A DNA stretch of 64,000 bases from Cerina litoralis (lineage in GTDB: Bacteria > Bacteroidota > Bacteroidia > Flavobacteriales > Flavobacteriaceae): contig JAIRBC010000005.1 of NCBI GenBank assembly GCA_022008415.1, positions 124,001 to 188,000 of the forward strand, in the 5' to 3' direction. Position 1 is the stretch's first letter, and each line of letters begins with the position of its first letter. This document shows positions 18,297 through 27,463 of this stretch, piece after piece. The notes below the pieces were generated by a model, which saw nothing but the letters and a program-made list of their open reading frames with translations, was not told the origin of the DNA and did not search any database. The position numbers and the translations under genes are program-made.

Positions 18297-20702
18297 TTAT
18301 TCCGTCCGCAAGTTTTTTGCGGGATTTCTATTCGATGCCTTTTTGGTCTGCATAACGATTAGGGCCAGGATAATACCGGTAACCAATAAAACCGACCAAA
18401 TAAAGGTTTTTGGGGCGATCTCAATTTGATAGGCATAATTATGAAGCCACATTTTGCTGAGCGCGTAAGCAACCGGACATGCGATGAGTATGGCAACCAT
18501 AAAAACACTTACAAATTCCCTAATAAATAAAAAGGATATATTTTGCAAAGAAGCTCCCAACACTTTCCGTATTCCAATTTCCTTGATCCTCTTGTTGATG
18601 CTCATAGAGACAAGTCCAAAAACACCCAACAGAACAATGATCAACGATAACCAACACGAAGTGTATGCGGCATTTTTAAGTTGAAGCTCATTGGAATACA
18701 ACTTTTTTAGTGTATCGTCTATAAAAATATATTCGAACGGGGTGTTCGGCAACAAGGAGCTCCATTTGGTCCGTACTGCTTTTATGGATGATTCCACGTT
18801 GCCCGGTCTAAGTTTAAAGGATAAATAACGAAAATTGGGAATGGTTTTTGGGTTAAAAATAACTTGTGGTTCAATATTATCCGCCATTGAACCGAAATGA
18901 AAGTCTTTTATTACCCCGATTACCATATAGGAGATAGTGTCTTCGGGAATCTTTATGTATTGCCCTATGGCCTTTTCGGACGATTCCCATCCAAGGAGCC
19001 TTTGCGCCTTTTCATTGATGACCACTTTATCGCGCACCTGCATATCGTCCCTAAAAAATGTACCCGCCGCCAAGGGAATCTGGTAGGTGTCCAGATAATG
19101 GCTATCCGCCACCAATGATTGCATTGGCACTTCATTTTTGCGAGTATCGTTGAATCGATGAATAGGTAATTGAAATCCAAAGTTGCCATTGGGTATTTCA
19201 TAAGACAGACTAACCTCGTTTACTTCTTTCATAGCTGCAAATTCATTCCGAATGGTTTCCATTTTTTCCACCCCTTCCGGGGACCAATCCCTGGGAACAC
19301 TTGCAGAAATAACATATTGTTTATTGTAGCCCAAGGAATTACCGAAGAAATAATCCACTTGCTGAGAGATAATAGCAGTAGTTATCAGCACAGTAAGTGC
19401 CACTATAAATTGAAAACCGATCAGGGACTTGCTTATTACTATCGAGGTGGTTACTTTTTTGAACCTGCCCTTTAGCGACTCGACCGCATTTAAAGATGCC
19501 AACACCATGGCAGGATATATACCTGCTAAAAACCCTACTATTAAAATAATAAGTAACGGTATGCCTATGAAGTACATTGGAAATGAAGATAACTCGGGAA
19601 TCTGCTTTCCTATTAATTGCCCAAACCATGGCTTAGCCAAAGGGTAGCAAAGCAAGGCTAAGAAGGTGGCAATAAAAACGAATACGATGGACTCGGTAAG
19701 GAATTGATAAACAAGCTGTGTTTTTCTCCCTCCCATAACCTTCCGAACCCCTATTTCCATCATTCTTTTTGACGAATGTGCTACGGAAATATTAATAAAG
19801 TTGATGATCGCCATCAGCAAAATAAATAGCCCCACAAATGATAAGGTATAGAGCATTCGTTTTACCAGATGGTTATCCTTTTCCAAATAGAATTCCTTTA
19901 AAGGCACTACATTGACCTTAAGGTTTTCACTAATCCTTTGATCTGCATTCTTTTTTATAAGTTGTTGAATTGGTATTGTCAAATCAGTTGGGCCAATACC
20001 GTTCTTTAGCTCCACATAGGAAGGAATTATATTGTACGACCAGTCTTCCCATTGATCTCTCCCAAAAAAGGAAAGCGAACCTTGGGGCAGAAAAATTTCA
20101 TTGACATAATTGTCGCTTAAATTGGTGACCAAATTTTTAGGGATTTTCTTTAATACCCCCGTGACTAGAAAATCTTTCCTTTCCCCCGAAAAATTTTCAA
20201 TGGACAACGTCTCATTGACTACGTTTGTTCTACCAAAATATTTCTGTGCCTTTTCTGCGCTTAAAACAATAGCGTTTGGATTGAGAAGTGCCGTTTTTGG
20301 ATTTCCATAGAGCATTTTAAACCCGTACATGGCAATTAGGGTACTATCCCATATTTGTACGCTTTCCCTAAAGTGATCGTTCTTATTGGAAATTATAACA
20401 TTGATACCGTCCAATCTATAATAATTCTCAATTAAGGTTGGATAATTATCCTTCAGTGCCTTGGATAGAGGTGCTAATGAGGTAAAATCAATTCCCATGT
20501 TGGGGTTTTTCCAATCACTCGTCAATATATATTGATTATCCACATTGTTAAGACCTTCGTTTACTTGAAACTCCTGCCAAACATAACCCCCGATCAACAA
20601 CGAAAATGTAATACCTACAAAAAGACCTCCTATACTCACGACGGAGTACAAGGGGTTCTTAAAAAGATTTCTCCACGCTATTTTAAAATAGTTTTTCAAC
20701 AT
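18297..20702 (-). CDS. FtsX/MacB-type ABC permease P1 (most divergent of six)
   Basis: 801 residues in the double MacB_PCD-FtsX layout: TM1 at about 20-42, a periplasmic domain to about 280, three or four TM helices to about 450, a second periplasmic domain, and three TM helices from about 675 to 790. Two coupling-helix motifs that contact the ATPase are EIGVRKVMGGRKTQL after the first domain and EIGIRKVLGAS after the second. The protein ends NPAKNLRTE where other copies read NP(V/I)xSLR(T/S)E. Its periplasmic domains share less with P2-P6 than those share with each other. It is placed directly upstream of ATPase 1 (17 bp), suggesting that the two form a dedicated pair. Confidence 0.93.
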   Translation of the reverse strand: MLKNYFKIAWRNLFKNPLYSVVSIGGLFVGITFSLLIGGYVWQEFQVNEGLNNVDNQYILTSDWKNPNMGIDFTSLAPLSKALKDNYPTLIENYYRLDGINVIISNKNDHFRESVQIWDSTLIAMYGFKMLYGNPKTALLNPNAIVLSAEKAQKYFGRTNVVNETLSIENFSGERKDFLVTGVLKKIPKNLVTNLSDNYVNEIFLPQGSLSFFGRDQWEDWSYNIIPSYVELKNGIGPTDLTIPIQQLIKKNADQRISENLKVNVVPLKEFYLEKDNHLVKRMLYTLSFVGLFILLMAIINFINISVAHSSKRMMEIGVRKVMGGRKTQLVYQFLTESIVFVFIATFLALLCYPLAKPWFGQLIGKQIPELSSFPMYFIGIPLLIILIVGFLAGIYPAMVLASLNAVESLKGRFKKVTTSIVISKSLIGFQFIVALTVLITTAIISQQVDYFFGNSLGYNKQYVISASVPRDWSPEGVEKMETIRNEFAAMKEVNEVSLSYEIPNGNFGFQLPIHRFNDTRKNEVPMQSLVADSHYLDTYQIPLAAGTFFRDDMQVRDKVVINEKAQRLLGWESSEKAIGQYIKIPEDTISYMVIGVIKDFHFGSMADNIEPQVIFNPKTIPNFRYLSFKLRPGNVESSIKAVRTKWSSLLPNTPFEYIFIDDTLKKLYSNELQLKNAAYTSCWLSLIIVLLGVFGLVSMSINKRIKEIGIRKVLGASLQNISFLFIREFVSVFMVAILIACPVAYALSKMWLHNYAYQIEIAPKTFIWSVLLVTGIILALIVMQTKKASNRNPAKNLRTE

Positions 20703-20725
20703 TACTTTTAGTTTTTATAGATGAT

Positions 20726-20810
20726 TCCACAAAACACCCCTAACCCCAAAACTTCGGGGCTCAAGGGGACAATCCCACGATTTATTTTTAACTCCCGATG
20801 CTATCGGGAG
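20726..20810. repeat. C/G-rich element plus CTCCCGAT-GCT-ATCGGGAG hairpin
   Basis: The leader of permease P1 has a C/G-rich copy (AAAACACCCCTAACCCC ... CTTCGGGGCTCAAGGGGAC, 20730-20770). It is followed by a perfect hairpin with 8-bp arms and a GCT loop (20792-20810), a copy of the TCCCGAT palindrome family. Confidence 0.6.
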
Positions 20811-20892
20811 GGAATCTTGTTAATGATTGATTTAAGGTTTTTGGTCCCCATACGGAGACGGTAATGGCGATTAATTTTATTTCTTTTTTTCG

Positions 20893-20900
20893 TAATTTTG
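20893..20900 (+). promoter_or_regulatory. Putative -7 element of the DUF433/DUF5615 operon
   Basis: TAATTTTG is an exact match to TAnnTTTG, 17 bp before the antitoxin ATG. The surrounding string TTTTTTTCGTAATTTTG closely resembles the one before the second toxin-antitoxin module (TTTTTTTCGTAACTTTA at 26794-26810), which supports a shared promoter type. Confidence 0.5.
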
Positions 20901-20917
20901 GTTAAAACAAGTTCAAC

Positions 20918-21139
20918 ATGCAATTGATTGATAGAATAACCCTTGAACCCGGAAAACGCAGTGGTAAACCATGTATAAGGGGGATGCGGATAACCGTTGG
21001 CGATATTCTGGGATATCTTGCTTCGGGAATGAGCACGGAAGAAATCCTCGAGGATTTTCCATATCTCGAAAAGGAAGATATTTTGGCCAGTTTGAGCTAT
21101 GCCGCCCACAAGGAAAAAATAGAACTCTCCACCCAATGA
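20918..21139 (+). CDS. DUF433 antitoxin-like protein
   Basis: A 73-residue cytoplasmic protein with the DUF433 pattern: DRITLEPGKRSGKPCIRGMRITVGDILGYLASGMSTEEILEDFPYL (key parts GKPCIRGMRITV and GMSTEEILEDFP). This winged-helix-like domain is the usual partner of DUF5615 PIN-like proteins and probably both neutralises the toxin and binds its own promoter. The stop overlaps the toxin start by 4 bp (ATGA). The pair lies on the plus strand between the minus-strand permeases P2 and P1. Confidence 0.85.
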   Translation: MQLIDRITLEPGKRSGKPCIRGMRITVGDILGYLASGMSTEEILEDFPYLEKEDILASLSYAAHKEKIELSTQ

Positions 21140-21468
21140 AATTGTTGTTGGACCAAAACCTTTCCCCGAAACTGACCGCATATTTCACCCATTCATTTGA
21201 GGAAATTAAACATGTACAGGAATTGAACCTCGATAAAGCGGATGATAATTCCATTTTGGAATTTGCTAGGTCAGGAGGATTTACTATAGTGACACGGGAC
21301 AGTGATCTTAACGATCTGTTTTCCTTTTTTGGATTTCCGCCCAAAGTGATCTGGATACGCCGTGGTAACTGTTCTACGAGCGATATAAGGACATTGAACG
21401 AAGATAATCTCGACAGGATCCATCTGTTTGGCAACGATGATGAAAATGGCATTTTAATCATTCTTTAA
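21136..21468 (+). CDS. DUF5615 PIN-like toxin
   Basis: 110 residues of the Mut7-C/DUF5615 PIN-like family, predicted RNase. It begins MKLLLDQNLSPKL with the first acidic residue at Asp6, has DKADDNSILEFARSGGFTIVTRDSDL with the second acidic cluster, and ends with RRGNCSTSDI and a short tail. All motif blocks of the family are visible and the frame is intact. The frame is open further upstream, but the ATG at 21136, overlapping the antitoxin stop by 4 bp, is the natural coupled start. Confidence 0.85.
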   Translation: MKLLLDQNLSPKLTAYFTHSFEEIKHVQELNLDKADDNSILEFARSGGFTIVTRDSDLNDLFSFFGFPPKVIWIRRGNCSTSDIRTLNEDNLDRIHLFGNDDENGILIIL

Positions 21469-21483
21469 ATTTTAAACTCGTTT

Positions 21484-21512
21484 GTCCCCACCCCGACCCT
21501 CCCGGAGGGGAA
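21484..21512. repeat. C/G-rich palindromic element between toxin and P2
   Basis: CCCCACCCCGACCCTCCCGGAGGGGAA can fold CCCTC/GAGGG. It is convergently flanked by the toxin gene (plus) and permease P2 (minus), so it could serve as a terminator for both. T-rich sequence follows on the plus strand at about 21515-21540. Confidence 0.45.
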
Positions 21513-21653
21513 TACCTTTTATTGAATTTTGTATTTTTCTGCCCACTACTACTGCCTAGTGCTAACTTATTTTTGGTTTCAAACTCCTTGAATTTGAGCT
21601 TGATACCTGAGTTTGAGCTTTTGTTTACCCCTCTGCGGGAGTTAGAGGGGAAC

Positions 21654-24026
21654 TTACTCCGACCTCAAACTATTAATTGGGTTTGCCAATGCAGTTCTAA
21701 TTGTTTGATACCCAATTGTTGCCAACGTTATTATTGTCATTATAAGCCCCGCACCCGCAAACATCCACCATTTAATGGAAATATGAAAAGCAAAATCCTC
21801 TAGCCATTTATGCATAAGATACCACGCAAGTGGTACGGCTACTAGAAATGCAATTAAAATAAACTTGAAAAAATCCTTTGAAAGTGTATGGATCAAACCT
21901 GGGACATTTGCTCCAAGAACCTTCCGAATTCCAATTTCCTTTATTCGTTGTTCCCCCATATACGCGGAAAGTCCGTACAGTCCTAGGCAGGAAATAAAAA
22001 TTGCCAAAAGAGCAAAGACATTAAAAATAATTCCCATTTGTTGTTCCCCATGATACTGGTTTTCTAGATCCTGATCGATAAAATTGTAAGCAAAGGGATA
22101 GGCCGGGTTTAATGTTGCGTATATCTTTTCCAATGCAGCGATAGTTGTTTTAGTATTTCCTGTTGTGGTGCGGACAACTACGATTCCACCATATTTATTT
22201 AATCTTAAGACCAAAGGTTCTATAGCGTATTGAAGGGGTTTAAAATTAAAGTCCTTTACCACCCCTACAATAGTTCCCTTACGTCCGCTAAACGACAATG
22301 TTTTTCCAACTGCGTTTTTTATGTCCATTCCCATTACCTGCATTGCCTTTTCATTGATTACATAATTAGAACTATCCGATTTGAATTCCTTGGAGAAACC
22401 TCGTCCGGTAATGGTCTCCATCCCAAATACTTCTAAAAACCTATCATCTACATCGATATTGGGAAACAATATTTGGGAATTAGGGTCCCTTCCCTCCCAC
22501 TGAACATCAATGGTACCCGTAGCAAGATTTGCAGGAAGATTGGAAACAACGGTAAAATCTTCGGTTAAAGGGTTTTGGAGCAAAGCTGTCTTTAACGCAT
22601 CTTGTTTCCCCCAAACCTCACCCTTCATGGGTATGTATATCAAGTTTTCTTTATTGAATCCCAGATTTTTGTCTTTTATAAAATTCAATTGCGTATAAAT
22701 AACAGCAGTACCTATAAGTAGCACAACCGAAACCACAAATTGGGAAATAACCAAACTATTTCGGAACAATTGGTCCCTTCCTCCTAGTTTTATTTTCCCT
22801 TTCAATACCCTAATCGGTGTAAAACTTGATAAAAGCAATGCGGGATAACTGCCGGCAAACAATCCTGTAAGTAATGTCATGACAATCAACGCCACAGGTC
22901 CTTTCCAATCTAGCAAATTAAGATTCAATTCTTTGCCCACCAGATCATTAAACGCTGGCAACAACAGGTATACTAATCCAAGGGCAATTAACAATGCCAT
23001 AAAAGAAATTAGAACCGACTCACTTAAAAATTGAATTATAAGTTCCGTTTTTTTTGCCCCAATTACCTTTCTTAGCCCTACTTCTTTCGCTCGTCGGGAA
23101 GAACGTGCGGTGGCCAAGTTCATGAAATTGATACATGCCACGATCAAAATGACAATGGCCACTATAAAAAACACATTTACGTACTGGATATTCCCTTGTC
23201 CTGCAAGGTCTATTTGCAGATTGGAATGCAGGTGAATATCCGTTAGGTGTTGAAGCTGAAAGTCCACTTTTACCTTCTGTTTTTTGGACAAATAGAGATC
23301 GTTGATCTTATGTGCAAGATTTGAAATTGAAGATGACGTTGAAATGGCACTTTTATTAAATTGGATATAGGTGTAAAAATTAAAGTTGCCCCACGTCTTG
23401 GTGATCAAATCGCGATTTGTTTTAGCCAAATGGGACATTGGTAAGATTATATCGAATTGGAGATGCGAATTGGAAGGAACGTCGGCCAATACCCCGGAAA
23501 CAATAAAATTTTCACCATTATCTTTTCTAATCACCTTACCTAGGGCGCTTTCATTTCCAAAGTATTTCCTCGCTGTTTTCTCGGTAATCAAGATGTCATC
23601 GGGACTTGCAAGAGCAGTTTTGGGATCTCCTTCGAGCAATGGAAAGGTAAACATATCCAGAAAATTGGCATCTGCATAGAACACGTGCTGCTCCTCGAAT
23701 TTTTTCATCCCTACTTCAAACAATCCCGTCACGGGCTTGCTCAACCTAACCGTGGAAACAATTTCGGGAATTTCGCTTTGAAGTTCTTCCGACATGCCTG
23801 CTGGAGTTACCGCCGTTTTAAAATTCAGGTCATCAACATTGGTGGTCAACCGATAGATAGAATTGGAATTATTGTGAAACTTGTCATAGCTGGTCTCATT
23901 CAGGACCCATAATAGGATTAGAATGCTGCAGAGCATACCAATGGCAAGTCCACCAATGTTTATTACTGCATAACCCTTGTTCTTTTTAAGGTTTCTAAAG
24001 GCTATTTTAAAATAATTCTTGATCAT
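21654..24026 (-). CDS. FtsX/MacB-type ABC permease P2
   Basis: 790 residues with the same double-domain layout as P1. Distinctive sites: N-terminal MIKNYFKIAFRNLKKNKGYAVIN, first coupling motif EVGLRKVIGAKKTEL, second EIGIRKVLGANV, C-terminus ALANPINSLRSE. The first periplasmic domain contains ITEKTARKYFGNESALGKVIR, a block shared with P3-P6 (ITEKTAxKYFG). The start is preceded by a leader with TTAATCGTTAATTGG and GTTATTGGGTTATTCGTTA words that recur before P3-P6. The 951-bp gap to P1 contains the first toxin-antitoxin module, so a read-through transcript to P1 would be antisense to it. Confidence 0.93.
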   Translation of the reverse strand: MIKNYFKIAFRNLKKNKGYAVINIGGLAIGMLCSILILLWVLNETSYDKFHNNSNSIYRLTTNVDDLNFKTAVTPAGMSEELQSEIPEIVSTVRLSKPVTGLFEVGMKKFEEQHVFYADANFLDMFTFPLLEGDPKTALASPDDILITEKTARKYFGNESALGKVIRKDNGENFIVSGVLADVPSNSHLQFDIILPMSHLAKTNRDLITKTWGNFNFYTYIQFNKSAISTSSSISNLAHKINDLYLSKKQKVKVDFQLQHLTDIHLHSNLQIDLAGQGNIQYVNVFFIVAIVILIVACINFMNLATARSSRRAKEVGLRKVIGAKKTELIIQFLSESVLISFMALLIALGLVYLLLPAFNDLVGKELNLNLLDWKGPVALIVMTLLTGLFAGSYPALLLSSFTPIRVLKGKIKLGGRDQLFRNSLVISQFVVSVVLLIGTAVIYTQLNFIKDKNLGFNKENLIYIPMKGEVWGKQDALKTALLQNPLTEDFTVVSNLPANLATGTIDVQWEGRDPNSQILFPNIDVDDRFLEVFGMETITGRGFSKEFKSDSSNYVINEKAMQVMGMDIKNAVGKTLSFSGRKGTIVGVVKDFNFKPLQYAIEPLVLRLNKYGGIVVVRTTTGNTKTTIAALEKIYATLNPAYPFAYNFIDQDLENQYHGEQQMGIIFNVFALLAIFISCLGLYGLSAYMGEQRIKEIGIRKVLGANVPGLIHTLSKDFFKFILIAFLVAVPLAWYLMHKWLEDFAFHISIKWWMFAGAGLIMTIITLATIGYQTIRTALANPINSLRSE

Positions 24027-24115
24027 TTTTAAAAATGTTAATCGTTAATTGGATAATGGTCAATAGTTGAGTTATTGGGTTATTCGTTAGTAGTATAATT
24101 CACCTTGTCGCGTTG

Positions 24116-24230
24116 CTCACCCCCTGGCCCCCGCCCGTGCCCCGCCAGAATGAACTTGTCGGGCTGGCGGTCGGACGGGCCTCCCGGGAGGGGAAGGAGT
24201 ACGTGGTTCTCCCCCTTTGGGGATTGGGGC
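24116..24230. repeat. C/G-rich element with 38-bp copy shared with 35629-35666
   Basis: The leader of P2 holds a C-run/G-run element. Its segment 24148-24185 (from GAATGAACTTGTCGGG to ACGGGCCTCCC) is identical over 38 bp to 35629-35666. The last part, GGTCGGACGGGCCTCCC, is shared with 30319-30335 as well. A second small C/G stem (CTCCCCCTTTGGGGA) follows at 24210-24224. Confidence 0.6.
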
Positions 24231-24232
24231 GC

Positions 24233-26617
24233 TCATTCCGTCCTCAAACTATCCACCGGATTGGCGATTGCTGCTTTTATGGCTTGGAAACTTATTGTTA
24301 AAACAGCGATCAAAAGCGCCAAAACACCTGCAAGGATAAAAATCCACCACTCAATATCGATCCGGTACGAATAATCCTTTAGCCAGTTTCCCATGATCCA
24401 CCATCCAAGGGGAAATGCAATAAGGCAGGAGACCGCCACAAGTTTTACAAAATCCTTGGATAGCAGGGAGGCAATGCCCGCAACGCTCGACCCCAGTACC
24501 TTTCGTATCCCGATCTCCTTTGTCTTCCTTTCCACCGTATGGGCCGCCAAACCAAAAAGACCCAAACAGGAGATAATGATTGCCAAGAGTGCAAAAATGC
24601 GGGATAATTTACCGATCAACATCTCACTTAAGAACATCCTGTTGAACTGCTCGTCGACAAACGTGTAATTAAAGGGGTAAGCCGAATTTCCCTCTTTCAT
24701 GATCGTTTCTATCTGGTCCATCGTCTGCCGGGTATCGCTTTGTGCCTTGGTACGGATATACATGGTGGCCGTGTTTTTAGGGGCGGTACACACAAAAAGA
24801 ACGGGGTCTGGTTTGCCGTACATATTGCCGTACACATAGTCGTTTGCCACTCCTACCACAGTCGCTGTTGTTTCGTTGGGGTCACCGTCGTACCGTATGA
24901 CTTTTCCAATAGCACTGCCATCTCCCAATATTTTTTCGAAGGATTTGGTGATAATGACGTTCAAGTTTATCGTATCCAGATCATCATTGGGTCTAAAATC
25001 CCTCCCCTCCATAATCTTTATGCCCGAAGTCTCCATAAAACCCGGGGTTACATAGCGGGTAGAAACTAGGATATTGGCACCCGGGGCTTTGCCTTCCCAG
25101 GTTAGGCCATTGGTGTTGTTGCCGCCATAAAGTGTATTGTGATCGGACAAGGCAACGTTTTCAACGTTGCCCGTTGCCAGTAGTTCCTGTTTAATACTGG
25201 AGTAATGTTTGGCAATATCCCCCACCACATCGGTTACGATCAGGTTTTCCTTGTCCATTCCCAGCGGTCTGTCCTTTACATGTTGTATCTGTTGATAAAT
25301 AATTATGGTACCGATGATGAGCATAATGGAAATAGTGAACTGAAAGACGACCAATCCCTTTCTGATCGTTTCGTTGCCTCCCTGTTTTAATCCCAATCCT
25401 TTTAAAACGGATACAGGTTTAAAGGATGATAAATACAATGCTGGGTAACTTCCGGCAATAAGGCCACAGGCCACCGTGATCGAAAATAATACCGCCAAGT
25501 GCTTTTGAATGTTGTAATCTAAACTTAGTTGCTTTTCTACCAACATATTAAATGCGGGCAAGACAAGTACAATTACAACAATGGCAATTATTGCGGCGAA
25601 GGCCGCCAACAACAACGCTTCACTGATGAATTGGACTACCAAACCCCTCTTTTCCGCACCAAGCACCTTCCTTACCCCTACTTCCCTTGCCCTTTTTTCA
25701 CTACGTGCAGTGGACAGGTTCATAAAATTGATGCAGGCTATCAATAGAATGATCCAAGCGATAATGGAGAAAAGATTCACATATTCAATGCGCCCACCGC
25801 CCGTTGGCTTGCCATTCTCAAATTGGTCGTAAAGATGCCATTGGGACATATTCCAGAGGAAGGGCCGGGCAATGGACCGGGGTTCCCTCCCCTGAATAAA
25901 ATTGTACAATTGCTTGTTTATCGAGGCGGGATCCACGCCCGGTTTTAGTTCCACGTAGGTGCTTAGGGAATTATTGCCCCAACTTTTTAGCCACGGACTT
26001 TGATCAAAAAATATTTGAAAGGGTATTACCCAATCCATTTGCAGGGTGGAATTTTCGGGGATATCCTTTATTACCCCCGTCACCACAAAATCGTATTCGT
26101 TATTTACCTTGATCGATTTGCCCACCACATTTTTTGTTTCTCCAAAAAATTTCTCCGCGGTCTTTTCCGTAATTACAATAGAATACAATTCTTTAAAGGC
26201 GGTCTCAGCATTTCCCTCCACAAATGGAAGGGTAAACATCTTGAAGATGGAAGGTTCCGCAAATTTTCCGGAGGCATAGATCGGTTTGTCGCCGATGGTG
26301 AACAACAGTTCCACCGGACCTTCCGATGTGCGGCACGTATTGGCAATTCCAGGTATTTCCTTTTGCATCGCAGGGCCCAGCAAGCCTGGTGTTGAACCAA
26401 AGGTAGCAGTGTAGGTGTCATATTTCTGATTTACACGAACGTAATACAGATTGTCTTTTTTGGTGTTGAAGTCGTCATAGCCCACTTCGTCCTCCACCCA
26501 TAAAAAGATGAGGCTGGCACAAACAATACCTATAGTAAGCCCAAAAATATTTAGGAAGCTATAGGTGCCATTCTTTTGAAGGTTTCTCCATGCTGTTTTT
26601 ATATAGTTTCGTATCAT
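24233..26617 (-). CDS. FtsX/MacB-type ABC permease P3
   Basis: 794 residues, double MacB_PCD-FtsX layout. Specific sites: MIRNYIKTAWRNLQKNGTYSFLN at the N-terminus, coupling motifs EVGVRKVLGAEKRGL and EIGIRKVLGSSV, and an end KAAIANPVDSLRTE identical to that of P5. The last 22 codons are also close at DNA level to P5, which points to relatively recent duplication or gene conversion between these two. The first periplasmic domain has an insert GRIEYVNLFS preceded by EPRSIARPFLWNMSQWHLYD that other copies lack. The gap on its 5' side holds the second toxin-antitoxin module. Confidence 0.93.
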   Translation of the reverse strand: MIRNYIKTAWRNLQKNGTYSFLNIFGLTIGIVCASLIFLWVEDEVGYDDFNTKKDNLYYVRVNQKYDTYTATFGSTPGLLGPAMQKEIPGIANTCRTSEGPVELLFTIGDKPIYASGKFAEPSIFKMFTLPFVEGNAETAFKELYSIVITEKTAEKFFGETKNVVGKSIKVNNEYDFVVTGVIKDIPENSTLQMDWVIPFQIFFDQSPWLKSWGNNSLSTYVELKPGVDPASINKQLYNFIQGREPRSIARPFLWNMSQWHLYDQFENGKPTGGGRIEYVNLFSIIAWIILLIACINFMNLSTARSEKRAREVGVRKVLGAEKRGLVVQFISEALLLAAFAAIIAIVVIVLVLPAFNMLVEKQLSLDYNIQKHLAVLFSITVACGLIAGSYPALYLSSFKPVSVLKGLGLKQGGNETIRKGLVVFQFTISIMLIIGTIIIYQQIQHVKDRPLGMDKENLIVTDVVGDIAKHYSSIKQELLATGNVENVALSDHNTLYGGNNTNGLTWEGKAPGANILVSTRYVTPGFMETSGIKIMEGRDFRPNDDLDTINLNVIITKSFEKILGDGSAIGKVIRYDGDPNETTATVVGVANDYVYGNMYGKPDPVLFVCTAPKNTATMYIRTKAQSDTRQTMDQIETIMKEGNSAYPFNYTFVDEQFNRMFLSEMLIGKLSRIFALLAIIISCLGLFGLAAHTVERKTKEIGIRKVLGSSVAGIASLLSKDFVKLVAVSCLIAFPLGWWIMGNWLKDYSYRIDIEWWIFILAGVLALLIAVLTISFQAIKAAIANPVDSLRTE

Positions 26618-26707
26618 GGGTGAAAATGGGTTAATTGTTATTTGTTAATAGTTTGGTTACTGGGTTACTGAGTTGTTTGTTTATCGTATAATCCTCCTTA
26701 TCGTTGG

Positions 26708-26733
26708 ACCCACTCCTAGCCCGGGAGGGGAAG
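26708..26733. repeat. C/G-rich palindromic element upstream of P3
   Basis: GACCCACTCCTAGCCCGGGAGGGGAAG pairs CTCC/GGAG around a CCCGGG centre (key part CTAGCCCGGGAGGGG). It is a short copy of the family seen in most gaps of the transporter cluster. Confidence 0.5.
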
Positions 26734-26764
26734 CAGTAAGCTCCTCCTCCTGTGCTCAGCGTAG

Positions 26765-26800
26765 CCGAAGCATTGGGGGCTAGGGGGCTTCGGTTTTTTT
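26765..26800 (+). terminator. CCGAAGC...GCTTCGG hairpin followed by seven T
   Basis: Arms CCGAAGC (26765-26771) and GCTTCGG (26787-26793) are followed directly by T7. In form this is an intrinsic terminator on the plus strand, placed just before the promoter region of the second toxin-antitoxin module. No plus-strand gene lies upstream within 2 kb that needs it, so it may shield the module from read-through. The left arm is part of CAGCGTAGCCGAAGC, a variant of a dispersed word also seen at 62185-62215 (GCATAGCCGAAGC). Confidence 0.45.
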
Positions 26801-26829
26801 CGTAACTTTATTGATATAATTTTTGTGCT

Positions 26830-27060
26830 ATGGAACAAATTGTAATAGAGGTCGATAAGGAAACCGCTGAAAATTGGCGTTCTGCACCTCCCGAGAGCAA
26901 ACAGCAAATTTCTCAAATTATAAATATTCGTTTGGCAAAGGAGTTGCTTAGGGGCAAGAAGGAAGCGCTTATAAAGGCTATGGACAGAATAGCCAAGACC
27001 GCCAAAGAGAACGGGCTCACCGAAGAAATCCTTCAGGAAATCCTGGCGGAGGATGACTAA
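26830..27060 (+). CDS. Small antitoxin-like protein upstream of a PIN toxin
   Basis: A 76-residue charged, mostly helical protein (MEQIVIEVDKETAENWRSAPPESKQQISQIINIRL, then RGKKEALIKAMDRIAKTAKENGLTEEILQEILAEDD; key parts IVIEVDKETAENW and LTEEILQEIL). The first part resembles a ribbon-helix-helix DNA-binding segment and the rest would wrap the toxin. The stop lies 8 bp inside the toxin gene, a coupling typical of type II modules. The assignment rests on size, order and partner; no specific family name is claimed. Confidence 0.7.
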   Translation: MEQIVIEVDKETAENWRSAPPESKQQISQIINIRLAKELLRGKKEALIKAMDRIAKTAKENGLTEEILQEILAEDD

Positions 27061-27463
27061 ACTATTTGTATTCGATACCAATAGTCTGATTAGTGCGGCA
27101 ATACTGCCCGATTCTGTAAGTGGTCGGGCTTTTTTTAGTGCCGTTGAAAAGGGGCTCCTATTGATTTCCGAAGAAACATTGGAGGAGCTTAAATCTGTGA
27201 TTTCAAGGAAGAAATTTGACAAATACCTCCCTAAGCGTTCCGATCGATCTGTATTTATCGACTCTTTGTGGGCGGCTTCTTTAAAAGTTGCGCCAAATAT
27301 CTCCATCACCGACTGTCGCGACCCCAAGGACAACAAGTTCCTTGAACTGGCGGTTTCTGCATAAGCCTCCTGTATCGTCACCGGTGATAAAGACTTGCTT
27401 GTTCTCGATCCTTTTAGAAAAATTCCCATTTTAACTCCTTCCGATTTTTTGAATAAATTCTGA
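27053..27463 (+). pseudogene. PIN-family toxin interrupted by one in-frame stop
   Basis: The frame encodes MTKLFVFDTNSLISAA with catalytic Asp8, the acidic ETLEEL motif at 41-46 and DCRDPKDNKFLELA with Asp90/Asp93. It then hits TAA at 27362-27364 (codon 104). Beyond the stop the same frame continues for 32 codons as ASCIVTGDKDLLVLDPF..., the last PIN motif with Asp112/Asp114, and ends at a natural TGA (27461-27463). Total length of 136 codons equals a complete family member. A single base change of a sense codon (AAA, GAA or CAA) to TAA explains it. Without suppression the product lacks the C-terminal active-site acids. Confidence 0.85.

Noticed and set aside
20913..21461. 182-codon ORF on the minus strand over the DUF433/DUF5615 pair
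   Set aside because: It is antisense to two recognisable coupled genes and its translation has no domain-like pattern.
26716..27429. 237-codon minus-strand ORF over the PIN module
   Set aside because: It is antisense to recognisable antitoxin and PIN motifs, runs into repeat DNA and has biased composition typical of a shadow frame.
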